Source: FEN-1297 sp963834015 (GTDB lineage: Bacteria; Bacteroidota; Ignavibacteria; Ignavibacteriales; Ignavibacteriaceae). Taken from it: DNA of 64,000 nucleotides. The translations under genes and the position numbers were made by a program. This document shows, in pieces, positions 1-10,300 of this stretch. The number at the start of each line of letters is the position of its first letter. Positions within the stretch are counted from its first letter, which is position 1. The stretch is taken from positions 372,001 through 436,000 of the forward strand of contig CAWIAG010000002.1 in the NCBI GenBank assembly GCA_963834015.1. Direction: 5' to 3'. Below the pieces are notes generated by a model. It was given only the letters and a program-made list of their open reading frames with translations. It made no database searches and had not been told where the DNA came from.

Positions 1-1
1 G

Positions 2-82
2 TATCCCCGGGGACCAGCTTTAGTATTATTAAATTTGTTGTCCAAAGATCCAAATACAGTATTAGAAGTTTTATATAAATAA
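2..82 (+). CDS. possible C-terminal end of a gene entering from the left edge
   Basis: Frame 2 is open from the first base to a TAA at 80-82 and would encode 26 residues ending in Leu-Tyr-Lys. The composition (many Leu, an SKDPNTVLE-like stretch) is protein-like, and the next gene starts 22 bases later on the same strand. Frame 1 is also open for a similar length, so this is weak. No family can be assigned from so few residues. YCII-type genes often sit beside ECF sigma factor genes, but nothing here shows that this is one. Confidence 0.25.
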   Translation, partial: YPRGPALVLLNLLSKDPNTVLEVLYK

Positions 83-104
83 TAAAACAAATTAAGAAAA
101 CGCC

Positions 105-455
105 ATGAAAAAATATATGCTTACTTTCTTTGGGGGAAATCCGGCTCTTCGATTCGACAATCTTGATCAGGCTTCTGTTGAAGCAAGAAATAAACATAAC
201 GCTGAATGGAATACATGGATGGGCAATCTTTCTCAGACCGGCAGGCTTGAGAACGGCTATCCATTGACTGTTGAAGGCAGAAAAGTCAGTCCTAAAGGAA
301 TTGAAGAATACGTATTTGCCGGCGACACCGCTGGTGGTTTTATAGTTATCAAAGCGGAGTCTTCCGATGAAGCAGCACATATCGCTGAGTCATCGCCCCT
401 TATTAAAAACGGCGGATATGTTCTCGTGCGGCTGTGCGGAGAAATAAATAGATAG
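105..455 (+). CDS. YCII-related domain protein
   Basis: A 116-residue protein with the general look of the YCII-related family: an N-terminal MKKYMLTFFGG beta-strand, a central helix with a WNTWMGNL segment, a Gly-rich middle (VFAGDTAGGFIVIKA) and a C-terminal strand ending in VRLCGEI. YCII-like proteins adopt a ferredoxin-like dimeric fold and are mostly uncharacterised; some are thought to be small enzymes. No signal peptide or membrane segment, so probably cytoplasmic. The ATG at 105 follows an A-rich stretch without a clear Shine-Dalgarno sequence. The gene lies 108 bases before recQ on the same strand. The family assignment comes from recognition of the pattern, and the exact subfamily is uncertain. 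Confidence 0.7.
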   Translation: MKKYMLTFFGGNPALRFDNLDQASVEARNKHNAEWNTWMGNLSQTGRLENGYPLTVEGRKVSPKGIEEYVFAGDTAGGFIVIKAESSDEAAHIAESSPLIKNGGYVLVRLCGEINR

Positions 456-563
456 GGGGGAACATTTAAAATGATTGAAATTACAGGAGTCAAAAATTAA
501 TCTGATTGTCAAATAGTATGTTTATATTTGGCTGTACAATAATAATTTCAGTCTTATCAGTTA

Positions 564-2012
564 ATGAAAAACCCAAACGATATACTTAAAGAATATTTTG
601 GTTATAATTCTTTCCGGGGACTGCAGGAAAAAATTATTAATAGAACAATCAACCGAACCGGGCACAGTCTTGTCTTAATGCCTACCGGGGGCGGCAAATC
701 ATTATGTTATCAAATTCCTGCTCTTGCTTTTGATGGCGGAACAATAGTAATAAGCCCTCTGATTGCTTTAATGCAGGACCAGGTTGACGCTTTAAAAAAG
801 AAAAACATTCCTGCCGACTTTATAAATTCAACTCTTTCAAAAAAAGAAAGGGATGAAAGGCTTGAGGATTTTATATCCGGAAAACTTAAATTACTGTATG
901 TTACACCCGAGAGGTTCAGGAAGAATGAGTTTATTGACAGGATTAAATCAATTAATATTTCCCTTCTCGCGGTGGATGAAGCGCATTGCATTTCCGAGTG
1001 GGGCCATGATTTTCGCCCTGACTATTCCAGGATTGCAGAGTTTAGAAAAATAATTGGTAATCCGCTAACGATAGCTCTTACCGCTACGGCAACCGCTGAA
1101 GTCCAAAAAGATATAATTGAAAAGCTTAATGTAAAAAAAGATGAAATTGAAGTATTTCACCAGGGAATTGAACGGCCAAATCTCCGCCTTGAAGCAATCG
1201 ATATATTTGATGAGAAAGAAAAATATTCTGCTATTATTTCCGTATTAAATAATTATTCAGGCTCCGGGATAATTTATTTTGCGCTTATTCAAACACTTGA
1301 AAAATTCTCCCAATTGCTCCGGGATAAAGGATTTTATCACGGAGTTTATCATGGTAAACTGCCGGATAAGCAGCGTAAACAAATGCAGAGGGATTTCCTG
1401 AACGGTAAACAAAAATTAATCCTGGCAACAAATGCTTTCGGAATGGGTATTGATAAACCCGATATCCGTTTTGTTATTCATGCTGAAATACCTTCTTCAA
1501 TTGAAGCTTATTACCAGGAAATAGGGCGGGCCGGCAGGGACGGCAAAGATTCATTGTGTGCGCTGTTATATAACCAGGAAGATCTTTATACACAAATGGA
1601 ATTCATTAAATGGTCAAACCCGGGTGCTGATTTTTATTCTGCTTTATATGATTTACTTCAAAGAGATCTTGCGGCGGTCAATTCGGTTGACGGAATTGAG
1701 TTTTTACGCGAACAGATGAATTTTAAAAACCGCAAAGATTTCAGAATTGAAACTGTCATGGGAATGCTGGACAGGTATGGAGTGACTGAAGGCTCTATGG
1801 ATAACCGCGATCTGATAATAATTAATGGCCTGCCTGATGAATTACAGGATGAAAAAGAATTAAAGCAAAAGCTCTTAAATGATAATAAAAAACTTTTATC
1901 TGTAGTTAACTATTTTCGCGGTGATAACTGTAGGAGAGTATTCATTTCAGAGTATTTTGGATTTAAAAATGAAAAACCATGCGGCAACTGCGATAATTGC
2001 AATTTGCCATGA
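564..2012 (+). CDS. recQ: RecQ-family ATP-dependent DNA helicase, short form
   Basis: A 482-residue superfamily 2 helicase that unwinds DNA 3'-5' during recombination and repair. The Walker A motif MPTGGGKSLCYQ (Lys45), the DEAH box (138-141) inside VDEAHCISEWGHDFRPDY, the SAT-like TATAT motif, and motif VI EIGRAGRDG are all visible. The C-terminus carries the RecQ zinc-binding Cys set (GDNCRR, then CGNCDNC) and ends right after it. E. coli RecQ is about 610 residues, so the full winged-helix and the HRDC domain are missing. This short form is common in Bacteroidota relatives. It starts with ATG at 564, has no obvious operon partner, and faces the Gld-like operon, with a palindrome between them. 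Confidence 0.93.
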   Translation: MKNPNDILKEYFGYNSFRGLQEKIINRTINRTGHSLVLMPTGGGKSLCYQIPALAFDGGTIVISPLIALMQDQVDALKKKNIPADFINSTLSKKERDERLEDFISGKLKLLYVTPERFRKNEFIDRIKSINISLLAVDEAHCISEWGHDFRPDYSRIAEFRKIIGNPLTIALTATATAEVQKDIIEKLNVKKDEIEVFHQGIERPNLRLEAIDIFDEKEKYSAIISVLNNYSGSGIIYFALIQTLEKFSQLLRDKGFYHGVYHGKLPDKQRKQMQRDFLNGKQKLILATNAFGMGIDKPDIRFVIHAEIPSSIEAYYQEIGRAGRDGKDSLCALLYNQEDLYTQMEFIKWSNPGADFYSALYDLLQRDLAAVNSVDGIEFLREQMNFKNRKDFRIETVMGMLDRYGVTEGSMDNRDLIIINGLPDELQDEKELKQKLLNDNKKLLSVVNYFRGDNCRRVFISEYFGFKNEKPCGNCDNCNLP

Positions 2013-2051
2013 CGAGAAATTCAGTTATGAGAGTGAATCCTAAAAAAAATT

Positions 2052-2084
2052 GTGGGGAGACGGGGCATGCCCTGTCTTTACGTG
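2052..2084. repeat. palindromic repeat between convergent genes
   Basis: The core 2058-2077 (AGACGGGGCATGCCCTGTCT) is a palindrome apart from one G-T type mismatch per arm, centred on GCATGC. A related half (CCTCGTCTCTACG) follows at about 2117. This motif family, a run like TAGAGACGGGGC facing its complement, is dispersed in many Bacteroidota-type genomes. It lies between the ends of recQ and the DUF4340 gene, so it could act as a bidirectional terminator, but neither side has a T-run. Confidence 0.6.
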
Positions 2085-2183
2085 TAATGGCACAAAATAT
2101 TAAATTATAAGACCAGCCTCGTCTCTACGAAACGTAAAAATTAAATAATAATACCGGAATAATTTGGGGTTTGAAATGTTGTA

Positions 2184-3125
2184 TTATTTTTTCTGCTCAA
2201 ATAAAGAATTCTTGCCGATAAAAATCCTCTTCCAGGCATCTGCTTTTTTACCGTCAAAATAAGTGTCTTTACGCTGTGATGAAACAATTGCAAGTTGAGT
2301 GGAATCTTCGAAAGCAAAAACGTTTATTATTCCAAGTTCATTGGATTGAATTGTAAGGGTACATTCAGTATGATTAAGCAAAGATTGAGGCGGATTGTTT
2401 ATAAAATTTGGGATTGAGAGATTTGAAATTGATGCTAAGTAATTAAAAACTTTTGCTGAATCAGCAGCCTTATTATTTATTTGCCAAATGCCGTTTGTTT
2501 TTACTAATTGAAAAGAACTATCCGCTGGATATGTAAAAGTAAGCTTATTCCAATTTATATAATCATCTTTAATCACATTATCATCGCGGAAATAATCCGG
2601 GTTGTGGTTAAATGATAAGTCTAAGAAACCGTTTACGAAATAAACATTATCATCGCCGGATACACGTATATAAGTGGCCATACTTCTGGGCTGCTGGTAG
2701 GTAAACTTACCGATTATCAAATCCAATGTGTTTTTATTCCCTTCAAAAACTTTAACTCTTGTTCCGGAAGAATCGACTTTATATTCGCTCCATTTATCAG
2801 GACTTTGAGCCGCTACACTTAATGGTTTTACGGCAAGAAGCTGGGCAAATATATCCTGAACCTTCGGAAACGGTACGTCTGCTGTTTTATTGCCGGGCAG
2901 ATTTATTTTCCAGGCGCTTCCCTGCTTAAATATTCTGACTTCATTGTGGTTGAATGATTTCGGGAAAATACTTATAGATGTTACATCAGCCGTATCAATA
3001 GAAACAACATTATCGCGGAAGGACGATTCACCATGTTTGGAATCATAAATTAAAAAAGCTGCAACAACTGCAAGCAGCGCTAGGAAAGTAATACTTAAAG
3101 TTTTTATTGAAAGTTTATTGACCAT
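2184..3125 (-). CDS. DUF4340 domain protein
   Basis: A 313-residue protein from the ATG at 3125. One N-terminal membrane segment (LSITFLALLAVVAAFLIY, about residues 8-25) is followed by a soluble domain with repeated strand patterns typical of DUF4340 proteins, which usually follow GldG-like genes. The part beyond the membrane probably lies in the periplasm and assists the ABC exporter. A longer frame opens at 3185, but that start would overlap the upstream gene by 71 bases; the ATG at 3125 overlaps it by 11, which fits the tight spacing of this operon. It is the last gene of the four-gene unit. The biochemical role is not known. Confidence 0.75.
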   Translation of the reverse strand: MVNKLSIKTLSITFLALLAVVAAFLIYDSKHGESSFRDNVVSIDTADVTSISIFPKSFNHNEVRIFKQGSAWKINLPGNKTADVPFPKVQDIFAQLLAVKPLSVAAQSPDKWSEYKVDSSGTRVKVFEGNKNTLDLIIGKFTYQQPRSMATYIRVSGDDNVYFVNGFLDLSFNHNPDYFRDDNVIKDDYINWNKLTFTYPADSSFQLVKTNGIWQINNKAADSAKVFNYLASISNLSIPNFINNPPQSLLNHTECTLTIQSNELGIINVFAFEDSTQLAIVSSQRKDTYFDGKKADAWKRIFIGKNSLFEQKK

Positions 3126-4641
3126 AGGTGATATTCTGCCATTTTGTTCTAAGTTTTTTCCGGTTCCTGTAACGGAAAATTCCATAGCCTGTTATTAGAA
3201 GAATAGGAAACAAAAAATTAAAGTACTTAATTAATGTTTTTGTCCCATCTTCAAGATTAGGATTAATAGGCCTTGCATTGATGGCCTTTGTTCTAAGGGC
3301 AATTAATCCGGTATCATCTGTAAGCCAATCTATGGCATTGGCCATAAGATTCACATTGTCCGGTTCAAGCTTCTGAGCGCTTTGACCGGATCCGTTTGTT
3401 GCAAAATCACCGCTTCCGAATACAACCATTTTTGTATAGGAATTGTTTACCAGGTTGCCGTCCACAGCTACAGCAACGGGCAGGGACATGTAAGGAAAAT
3501 CATTCTTCGCCCACTGCTTTGAAATATTAAAGTACACCGGCGGCTTTTCTATACCGGTTTTTTCGGATGTCTTTGCTAAAGTAGTAATACTGACAGAACT
3601 GTTTTTAGCAGCATATTTTATAGGACTGACAAAAGGAATAAGAACCTGTTCTATTCCTTTTGTTATAGGATGATCTGCAAAACTTGTAATAACCGGCAGA
3701 AATGGAAATCTTACGGGAGTATTCATAACAAATCCGGCCTGCTGCTGCCGTACCATCACGCTGCCGCAATTGGCATCAACAACGAAACCGTCCTCAACTT
3801 CAATGCCTTTATTCTTCAACCATTCCTCAATGCCCGTGGTAACGATTGAACCGGTGGCATTCGTTAAATTGCCCTTTACCCTGTCAATTGCTGCCAAGAT
3901 CCTGCCCCCGCCGGCAAGATAATTATCAAGTTGTAATAATAAATTTTGTGAAATTGTATCGGCAGGTGAAATAATAACTATAGTTTTATAACTTGAGGGA
4001 ATTGAAGTTGAATCCGTTAACTGAATCGTATTTATTTCATAAAGAATTGATAATTGGTCAATCAATTGGGGCATATCCGAAAGAGCCGGTTCGCCGTTTC
4101 CCTGGAGAAATGCAATTTGCGGTTTATTCTTAACCGATAATTTCTTTATTGTTGAAGATAAAGCATACTCCATTGCCGAGCCCGGCTGAATAAACGGGAG
4201 TATTTCCGTCTTGCCTTCGTACTGAAGAACGGCGCCAAGATAAGCCCTCTGCTGTTTCATTTGATCACGTTCGCGTACATTTATCATAACAGGCTGAATG
4301 CCTGCTTGCTGCGCTTTATTTTCGGTTTCCTGGTCCTTATTAGGATCAATAAAATTATAAACTATTTTACCCCTAGAAGCGCTTCCGTATTCCGTTAGCA
4401 TATCTTTAAAGTCATTTTTTACCTGGGCAACATCAGGAGGTAAATTTTCCGAAAAATATGCCGTAACTGTGACCGGTGCATCCAATGATTTTAATATTTC
4501 TTTGGATGCTTTATTCAGTGTATATTGATGTCCTTCCGATAAATCCAGCCTGATAAAAAAACGATCGGCGGCAATATTTATTAAAAGGATGATCCCGAAA
4601 ATCAGGAGTGCAGTAATTAATATTTTCTTTTTTGTTAACAT
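3115..4641 (-). CDS. GldG-family ABC transporter accessory protein
   Basis: A 508-residue protein with a membrane segment at each end: residues 7-27 (ILITALLIFGIILLINIAAD) and about 475-492 near the C-terminus (FLFPILLITGYGIFRY). The part between is a large extracytoplasmic domain with the SEGHQYTLNKASKEIL opening and APVTVTAYFSENLPP strand typical of the GldG / ABC-type uncharacterised transport family. In Flavobacterium, GldG works with GldA and GldF and was first found in gliding mutants. Here the set is probably a general ABC-2 exporter, since no other gliding genes are visible. It starts 5 bases after the permease gene. Confidence 0.85.
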   Translation of the reverse strand: MLTKKKILITALLIFGIILLINIAADRFFIRLDLSEGHQYTLNKASKEILKSLDAPVTVTAYFSENLPPDVAQVKNDFKDMLTEYGSASRGKIVYNFIDPNKDQETENKAQQAGIQPVMINVRERDQMKQQRAYLGAVLQYEGKTEILPFIQPGSAMEYALSSTIKKLSVKNKPQIAFLQGNGEPALSDMPQLIDQLSILYEINTIQLTDSTSIPSSYKTIVIISPADTISQNLLLQLDNYLAGGGRILAAIDRVKGNLTNATGSIVTTGIEEWLKNKGIEVEDGFVVDANCGSVMVRQQQAGFVMNTPVRFPFLPVITSFADHPITKGIEQVLIPFVSPIKYAAKNSSVSITTLAKTSEKTGIEKPPVYFNISKQWAKNDFPYMSLPVAVAVDGNLVNNSYTKMVVFGSGDFATNGSGQSAQKLEPDNVNLMANAIDWLTDDTGLIALRTKAINARPINPNLEDGTKTLIKYFNFLFPILLITGYGIFRYRNRKKLRTKWQNITYGQ

Positions 4642-4646
4642 AATTT

Positions 4647-5372
4647 TTAATCAATAATATTTCTTTTTGAGAGGGATAGTTCAGCTAAAATTAATCCAAA
4701 TGTTGAAACGCTAAGGAAAAAAATCACATCTTTAGAATCAATTACCCCGCGTGAAATTGAATCGAAATGAGATGAGAGGCTTAAATAACTAAATATTTCA
4801 CCAACCGGCCCGGTGAAATTTGAAGAAAGGACATTAAATATTATTAGAAAGAAAGCGCCTATAAAAAGTGATAATAGAAATGCAACAATCTGATTATTTG
4901 TAATACTGCTTGTAAATAATCCTATGCTAATATAGGCTGTACTCATTAAAATCAGCCCCAAATATCCGCACCATACGGAACCATGATCTATAGGCCCTAA
5001 ACTCCATACACTTAGATAGTAAGGCAGGGTTAGAGCAAGCGCAATACTAATTAACATCAAACAGGCAAGAAATTTACCAAGAATTACCTGCCAGTCTGTA
5101 ACGGCTTTAGTAAGCAGAAGTTCTATTGTTCCGGTTTTATTCTCTTCCGCCAGCATACGCATTGTAAGGGCAGGAGTAAAGAAGAATAAAGTCCAGTAAG
5201 CAACAGAGAAGAAAGGCTGGAGTGTTGCCTGGCCTATAAGAAAAATATCAGAGCCAAAAAGCCAGGTAAAAAAACCACTAAGCCCTAAGAATGCAATAAT
5301 TAAAACGTAAGCAGTTAAAGAATCAAAGAATGTTCTTAATTCGCGAACTGCTATAATCCAAATTTTATTCAT
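4647..5372 (-). CDS. ABC-2 type transporter permease, GldF-like
   Basis: A 241-residue integral membrane protein with about six hydrophobic segments, starting with MNKIWIIAVRELRTFFDSLTA, the usual opening of ABC-2 permeases. The cytoplasmic loop LRMLAEENKTGTIELLLTKAVTDWQVILGK is the family's conserved coupling segment (E-E-x-x-x-G-T-I-E). It lies 4 bases after the ATPase gene and 5 before the GldG-like gene, so the three should form one complex. The substrate cannot be read from the sequence. Confidence 0.88.
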   Translation of the reverse strand: MNKIWIIAVRELRTFFDSLTAYVLIIAFLGLSGFFTWLFGSDIFLIGQATLQPFFSVAYWTLFFFTPALTMRMLAEENKTGTIELLLTKAVTDWQVILGKFLACLMLISIALALTLPYYLSVWSLGPIDHGSVWCGYLGLILMSTAYISIGLFTSSITNNQIVAFLLSLFIGAFFLIIFNVLSSNFTGPVGEIFSYLSLSSHFDSISRGVIDSKDVIFFLSVSTFGLILAELSLSKRNIID

Positions 5373-5376
5373 AATT

Positions 5377-6309
5377 TTAATCTGTAGTTAATTCTCTAAA
5401 GATATCTTCAAGTTTTGTTTCAACCGGCGTCATTTCAGTAAGTGCCCATTTTTTTTGAACGCAAAGATTAAATACAGCCCTCCGTGAGTTGCTGCCCGGA
5501 ATACTTTCTAAGATAAACGTATCAACAGAGCCTGTTACCGGATCAACCATGCGAAGCGCATCCAAAGTTTGTAATGCAGAAATTATTTCATCCCTGTTGC
5601 CTGCATCGCTTATCTGTACCTTCAAAACTTCGTTACCCTGTGATTGTTTTCTCAGTGTATCCGGAGTTCCATCCGCAACAATTTTTCCATTATTAATTAT
5701 TAATATCCTGTCACAAGTTGCTTCAACTTCAGGCAGAATATGAGTACTCAGAATTACTGTTTTTTCTTTGCCGATTTGTTTAATTAGTTTTCTTATCTCT
5801 GTAATTTGATTCGGGTCCAAACCGCTTGTGGGTTCATCCAGAATTAAAATTTCAGGGTCATGTATAAGCGCCTGCGCCAGTCCCACTCTTTGCCTGTAAC
5901 CTTTTGATAGCTCCCCGATATTTTTGTGTTTTTCTTCATTCAACCCGCATGTATGGATCATATCTGCTATTTTATCCTGCAGCTTATCCCTGCCTATTCC
6001 CTGCAATGCGCCTGCGAATTCAAGATATTCCATTACCGGCATATCATAATAAAGGGGATTATTTTCCGGCAAATAACCAATTTTCTTTTTAATCTTTTCT
6101 TTGTCGGCAAGAACAGACTGTCCATTAACTAAAACATTACCCGAAGTAGGAGCCATAAAGCAGGTAATAATTTTCATAGTGGTTGTTTTGCCTGCGCCGT
6201 TGGGCCCAAGAAACCCCACGATTTCCCCGGTGTTTACGCTGAAAGAAATATCATCAACCGCTTTTTGCGGCCCATACTGTTTTATTAAATTTTCAACTAC
6301 AATACTCAT
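5377..6309 (-). CDS. ABC transporter ATP-binding protein, GldA-like
   Basis: A 310-residue ABC ATPase. Walker A is GPNGAGKTTTMK (about residue 36-47), the signature LSKGYRQRVGLAQAL, Walker B ILILDEPTSGLDP and the H-loop STHILPEVE. A C-terminal extension of about 80 residues follows the core, as in GldA and other DrrA-like ATPases. It is the first gene of a four-gene unit (ATPase, permease, GldG-like, DUF4340) and energises transport through the adjacent permease. The ATG at 6309 gives the normal N-terminus (MSIVVENLIKQYG). Confidence 0.9.
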   Translation of the reverse strand: MSIVVENLIKQYGPQKAVDDISFSVNTGEIVGFLGPNGAGKTTTMKIITCFMAPTSGNVLVNGQSVLADKEKIKKKIGYLPENNPLYYDMPVMEYLEFAGALQGIGRDKLQDKIADMIHTCGLNEEKHKNIGELSKGYRQRVGLAQALIHDPEILILDEPTSGLDPNQITEIRKLIKQIGKEKTVILSTHILPEVEATCDRILIINNGKIVADGTPDTLRKQSQGNEVLKVQISDAGNRDEIISALQTLDALRMVDPVTGSVDTFILESIPGSNSRRAVFNLCVQKKWALTEMTPVETKLEDIFRELTTD

Positions 6310-6739
6310 ACTGTTCTTTTGAAATAAGAATTATTAATAAAAAATTAATTAAATATTTTAGACGATAAATATATTAAAATGTTCCCGTTTATTTTAAAAT
6401 ATCCTCAACTATTATGCCTTGGGTAATTGTCCATACCAAGCAGCCCATAACTTCAGTTATGGGTATTAAATATGAAAATGATTTTACAACCGTTTTAACG
6501 GTTTACCTCTTCTTACTCTAAGTTATTAACGATAATTAATCTGTATATTTATTCAATAAGAATTAATTTTCACATAGTTTCTAAAGGCCGGAGTACTTCG
6601 AATTTAATTTGCACAACTATAATTTATCAAATCTTCGCGGACTATATTATAATAAAATGTAATGCTATTCGCCGGATAGCTTGTTAACTTAGAAAGAACA
6701 AAAACTATAATGATAGCGAAACAGCCTTTCGTTGTAAAA
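6310..6739. other. non-coding gap with two palindromes
   Basis: This 430-base gap lies between the start of the GldA-like gene and the end of the ytxJ gene, both on the minus strand. It holds no open frame of note. The part next to 6310 is very AT-rich and must contain the promoter of the ABC operon, but I cannot fix it. The middle holds the paired palindromes listed separately. Confidence 0.6.
6444..6503. repeat. paired palindromes, REP-like
   Basis: Two palindromes lie 24 bases apart: CCCATAACT-TC-AGTTATGGG at 6444-6463 and AACCGTT-TT-AACGGTT at 6488-6503. Each has perfect arms (9 bp and 7 bp). Paired hairpins of this kind are typical of REP/BIME elements that depend on a transposase (RAYT) encoded elsewhere; no such gene is in this window. 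Confidence 0.65.
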
Positions 6740-7096
6740 TTAAGCTTTGTTCATAACAGCTTTTAATCTATTTTTATTAATATCATAATGGCTGCCGCAC
6801 CATTTAATTTTAAGATCCCCCGTTAACCAAATTACTTGCGGTGATTCATGTTTAATATCCAGATCAGCAGCAACTTTAGTGCTTACTTCTTTTGATTCAA
6901 CAACATCCAGTTTTGCAATTTTTAGATTAAAATCTTCAGGCAAGCCTGAGAACCAGGAATTAAGCTCACCTTCAACCATAGAGCTGATAGGACAAACCGG
7001 ACTGAACTTAAAAATTAATAATTCATTACCGTGGGTAATTTCCTTTTTCAGTTGTTCCCATCGTTCAATAGAATTTAAAATTATAACTTCCGCCAT
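6740..7096 (-). CDS. ytxJ: YtxJ-like bacillithiol-system redox protein
   Basis: A 118-residue thioredoxin-fold protein. The segment LLIFKFSPVCPISSMVEGEL contains the single active-site Cys in the CPIS motif that marks the YtxJ / DUF2847 family of monothiol proteins linked to bacillithiol. The C-terminal part has the cis-Pro type segment ESPQVIWL seen in thioredoxin folds. It is expected to act in the cytoplasm in thiol exchange. ATG at 7096 is preferred over an upstream TTG at 7099, which adds only one residue. Stand-alone gene; upstream is divergent from the histidine kinase gene. Confidence 0.85.
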   Translation of the reverse strand: MAEVIILNSIERWEQLKKEITHGNELLIFKFSPVCPISSMVEGELNSWFSGLPEDFNLKIAKLDVVESKEVSTKVAADLDIKHESPQVIWLTGDLKIKWCGSHYDINKNRLKAVMNKA

Positions 7097-7218
7097 CAAA
7101 AGTATTCTCTCAATATTACAATATTTTACAGTTCAAAAATATATAAAATAGCCTTTTATTGGAAATTTTTTTTGATTTTAGAATAAAGGATTAATCACTC
7201 TTTCATCCTTTTGCCCGA

Positions 7219-7248
7219 TTGAATAAGCGTTTAATATAGTTGTATATT
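7219..7248 (+). promoter_or_regulatory. candidate promoter for the histidine kinase gene
   Basis: TTGAAT at 7219-7224, an 18-base spacer, and TATATT at 7243-7248 give a fair sigma-70-type promoter pointing toward the kinase gene at 7324. Four of six and five of six consensus bases match. AT-rich sequence makes chance matches easy, so this is only a candidate. Confidence 0.35.
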
Positions 7249-7323
7249 AATGTGGGATGGCGGGTTAACTGAACCGTTTTCCCTATTCTATAGCTCTATT
7301 ATTTTATACGAACAGGACATGTC

Positions 7324-10300
7324 TTGAAAAATATTGAAATTAGACCATCCGAAAACAGCTCCAATTTTGACGGTTCCGGGCTTAAACAAACTGCAGAATT
7401 AATTCAGAAACCGGATATTAGGTACCGCCGGCTTTTTGAAACTGCTCAGGACGGAATTTTGATCCTTGATGCAAACACTGGGGCTATCACTGAAGCAAAT
7501 CCCTTTTTAACAAAACTTCTGGGATATTCCCGTGAGGAATTGGTGGATAAACAACTTTGGGAGATTGGCGCATTTACCGACATTAAAACTAGCAAGGCAG
7601 CTTTCCAGGAACTTCAACAAAAAGAATATATCCGCTACGAAAATCTGCCGTTCCAGACAAAAGACGGGAGAACAATCCCCGTAGAATTTGTCAGCAATGT
7701 CTACCTGGTTGGAAACCGAAAGGTTATCCAGTGTAACATCCGTGATATCACGGTACGCAAGGAGATAGAAAAAGAACTTGTGGCAATTAAAACATCAGCA
7801 GACAATGCCCTGGAATACTCCGACAGCATTATCAACACTGTACGTGAACCCTTACTCTCCCTTAATCAGGATTTACGGGTGGTCTCAGCAAGCCGTTCCT
7901 TCTATGAATTTTTTAAGGTAAAACCCGAAGAAACCATCGGTCAGCTTATCTATGACCTTGGGAATCATCAGTGGGACATTCCCAAATTGCGCGATCTGCT
8001 TGAAACTATATTGCCTGAAAAAGCAACCTTTGATAACTATGAAGTTGAACATGATTTTTCTACCATCGGCAAACGCATTATGCTCTTAAATGCCCGGCAA
8101 ATAGAGAGAGGGTTTGGAAAAGAACGTATTATCCTGCTTGCCATAGAGGATATTACTGAACGTAAGGAGATAGAAAAAGAACTTGAGGCAATTAAAAAAT
8201 CAGCCGATGATGCCCTGGAATATTCCGAAAGCATAATAAACACTGTACGTGAACCTTTAATCGCTTTGAATCAGGATTTACGGGTAGTTACTGCAAGCCG
8301 TTCCTTCTATGAAGTATTTAAGGTAAAACCCGAAGAAACTATCAACCAGCTTATCTATGACCTGGGAAATCATCAGTGGGATATTCCAAAATTGCGTGAT
8401 CTGCTCGAAACTATTTTGCCTGAAAAAGCTACCTTTGATAACTATGAAGTTGAACACGATTTTTCTACCATCGGCAAACGCATTATGCTCTTGAATGCCA
8501 GGCAAATAGAGAGAGGGTTTGGCAAAGAACGTATTATCCTGCTTGCCATAGAGGATATTACCGAACGTAAGGAGATAGAAAAAGAACTTGAGGCAATTAA
8601 AAAATCAGCCGATGATGCCCTCGAATATTCCGACAGCATAATAAATACTGTACGTGAACCTTTAATCGCTTTGAATCAGGATTTAAGAGTAGTCACAGCG
8701 AGCCGTTCATTCTATGAAGTATTTAAAGTAAAACCTGGAGAGACCATCGGCCAGCTTATCTATGACCTCGGAAATCATCAATGGGATATTCCCAAATTGC
8801 GTGATCTGCTTGAAACTATTTTGCCTGAAAAAGCAACCTTTGATAATTATGAAGTTGAACATGATTTTTCTACTATCGGCAGACGCATAATGCTTTTGAA
8901 TGCGAGACAAATTCAAAGGGGACTTGGAAAAGAACGCATCATTCTCCTCGCTATCGAGGATATCACCGAACGAAAGCGGCTTGAGGTTGAACTGCTCGCA
9001 GCAAAACTGGTAGCAGATGATGCAAACCGTGCCAAGAGCACTTTTCTGGCCAATATGTCTCATGAAATCCGAACGCCGATGAACGCGATTTTAGGATTTT
9101 CTCAATTGATGCTGCGCGATCCGGCGCTTGGGCTTCTGCAGAAAAAACATCTCGGTACTATTAACAGGAGCGGTGAACATCTTCTTGAACTAATCAATGA
9201 TATTCTGGAAATGTCAAAGATTGAAGCCGGGCGCATGACGCTGGAAACTACAACATTCGACGCCCATATGATGTTTGATGACCTGGAATCTATGCTGCGT
9301 TTTCGAACGGATGAAAAAGGATTGCAGTTTATTATGGACGGTACCGGCGACATTCCCCGGTACATCATTGCCGATGAAAAGAAACTGCGCCAGGTGCTTA
9401 TCAATCTTCTTTGGAATGCTACAAAATTCACACACAAAGGGGGTATTGCGTTGCGTGCCAGGGTTCGAAGTGTTGATCCGTCTTCATCGCGTTTGTACGT
9501 TGAGGTTGAAGATACGGGTGCTGGAATTGCTGAAGATGAAATGCATAAATTGTTCCTGCACTTTGAACAAACCAGTACAGGACGTCACGCAGGTACGGGT
9601 ACCGGACTCGGGCTGGCAATCAGTAAAGAGTTTGTTCACATTATGGGAGGAGATATTGCAGTCTCTAGCAGAGTCGGTAAAGGAAGTATTTTTAAATTTG
9701 ATATTCCAATAAAAGAGGGCGATGTTCAAACAGTAGTAATGATAAAAGCCGATTCACGGCGAGTACTAAAACTACAAGAGGGGCAGCCATTGTATCGTGT
9801 GCTTGTTGTAGACGATAAAGAAGATAACCGTATGCTTCTTTTTGATCTGCTGAACAAAGTTGGATTTGAGACACGACAAGCCGGTAACGGTAAGGAAGCT
9901 GTTGATCAATTCAAGAGTTGGAAACCCCATTTAATTTTCATGGACATGCGCATGCCGGTGATGGATGGTTTTGAGGCAATCCGCATAATCAGGATTGATG
10001 AAAACGGGAAAAAAGTAAAAATTATCAGTGCAACCGCAAGCGTATTCGAAGAGGACCGGAGACTGGTACTTGCTGCAGGCGCCGACGAGTTTTTACCCAA
10101 GCCCATTAGGGAGACGGAACTGTTTGATATGGTTCGAAGACTTTTAAATGTGGAATATATATATGAACAAAGTAACGAGGAGGAACGATTGCCTGTAAAT
10201 GCAGAAAGTACTGGGATTCTGCTTAAAGAGTCGGCAGCAGGTTTGCCGGGAAAATTACTAAGCCAAATGCGTGAAGCAATCAGCAAAGCAGATATTGATC

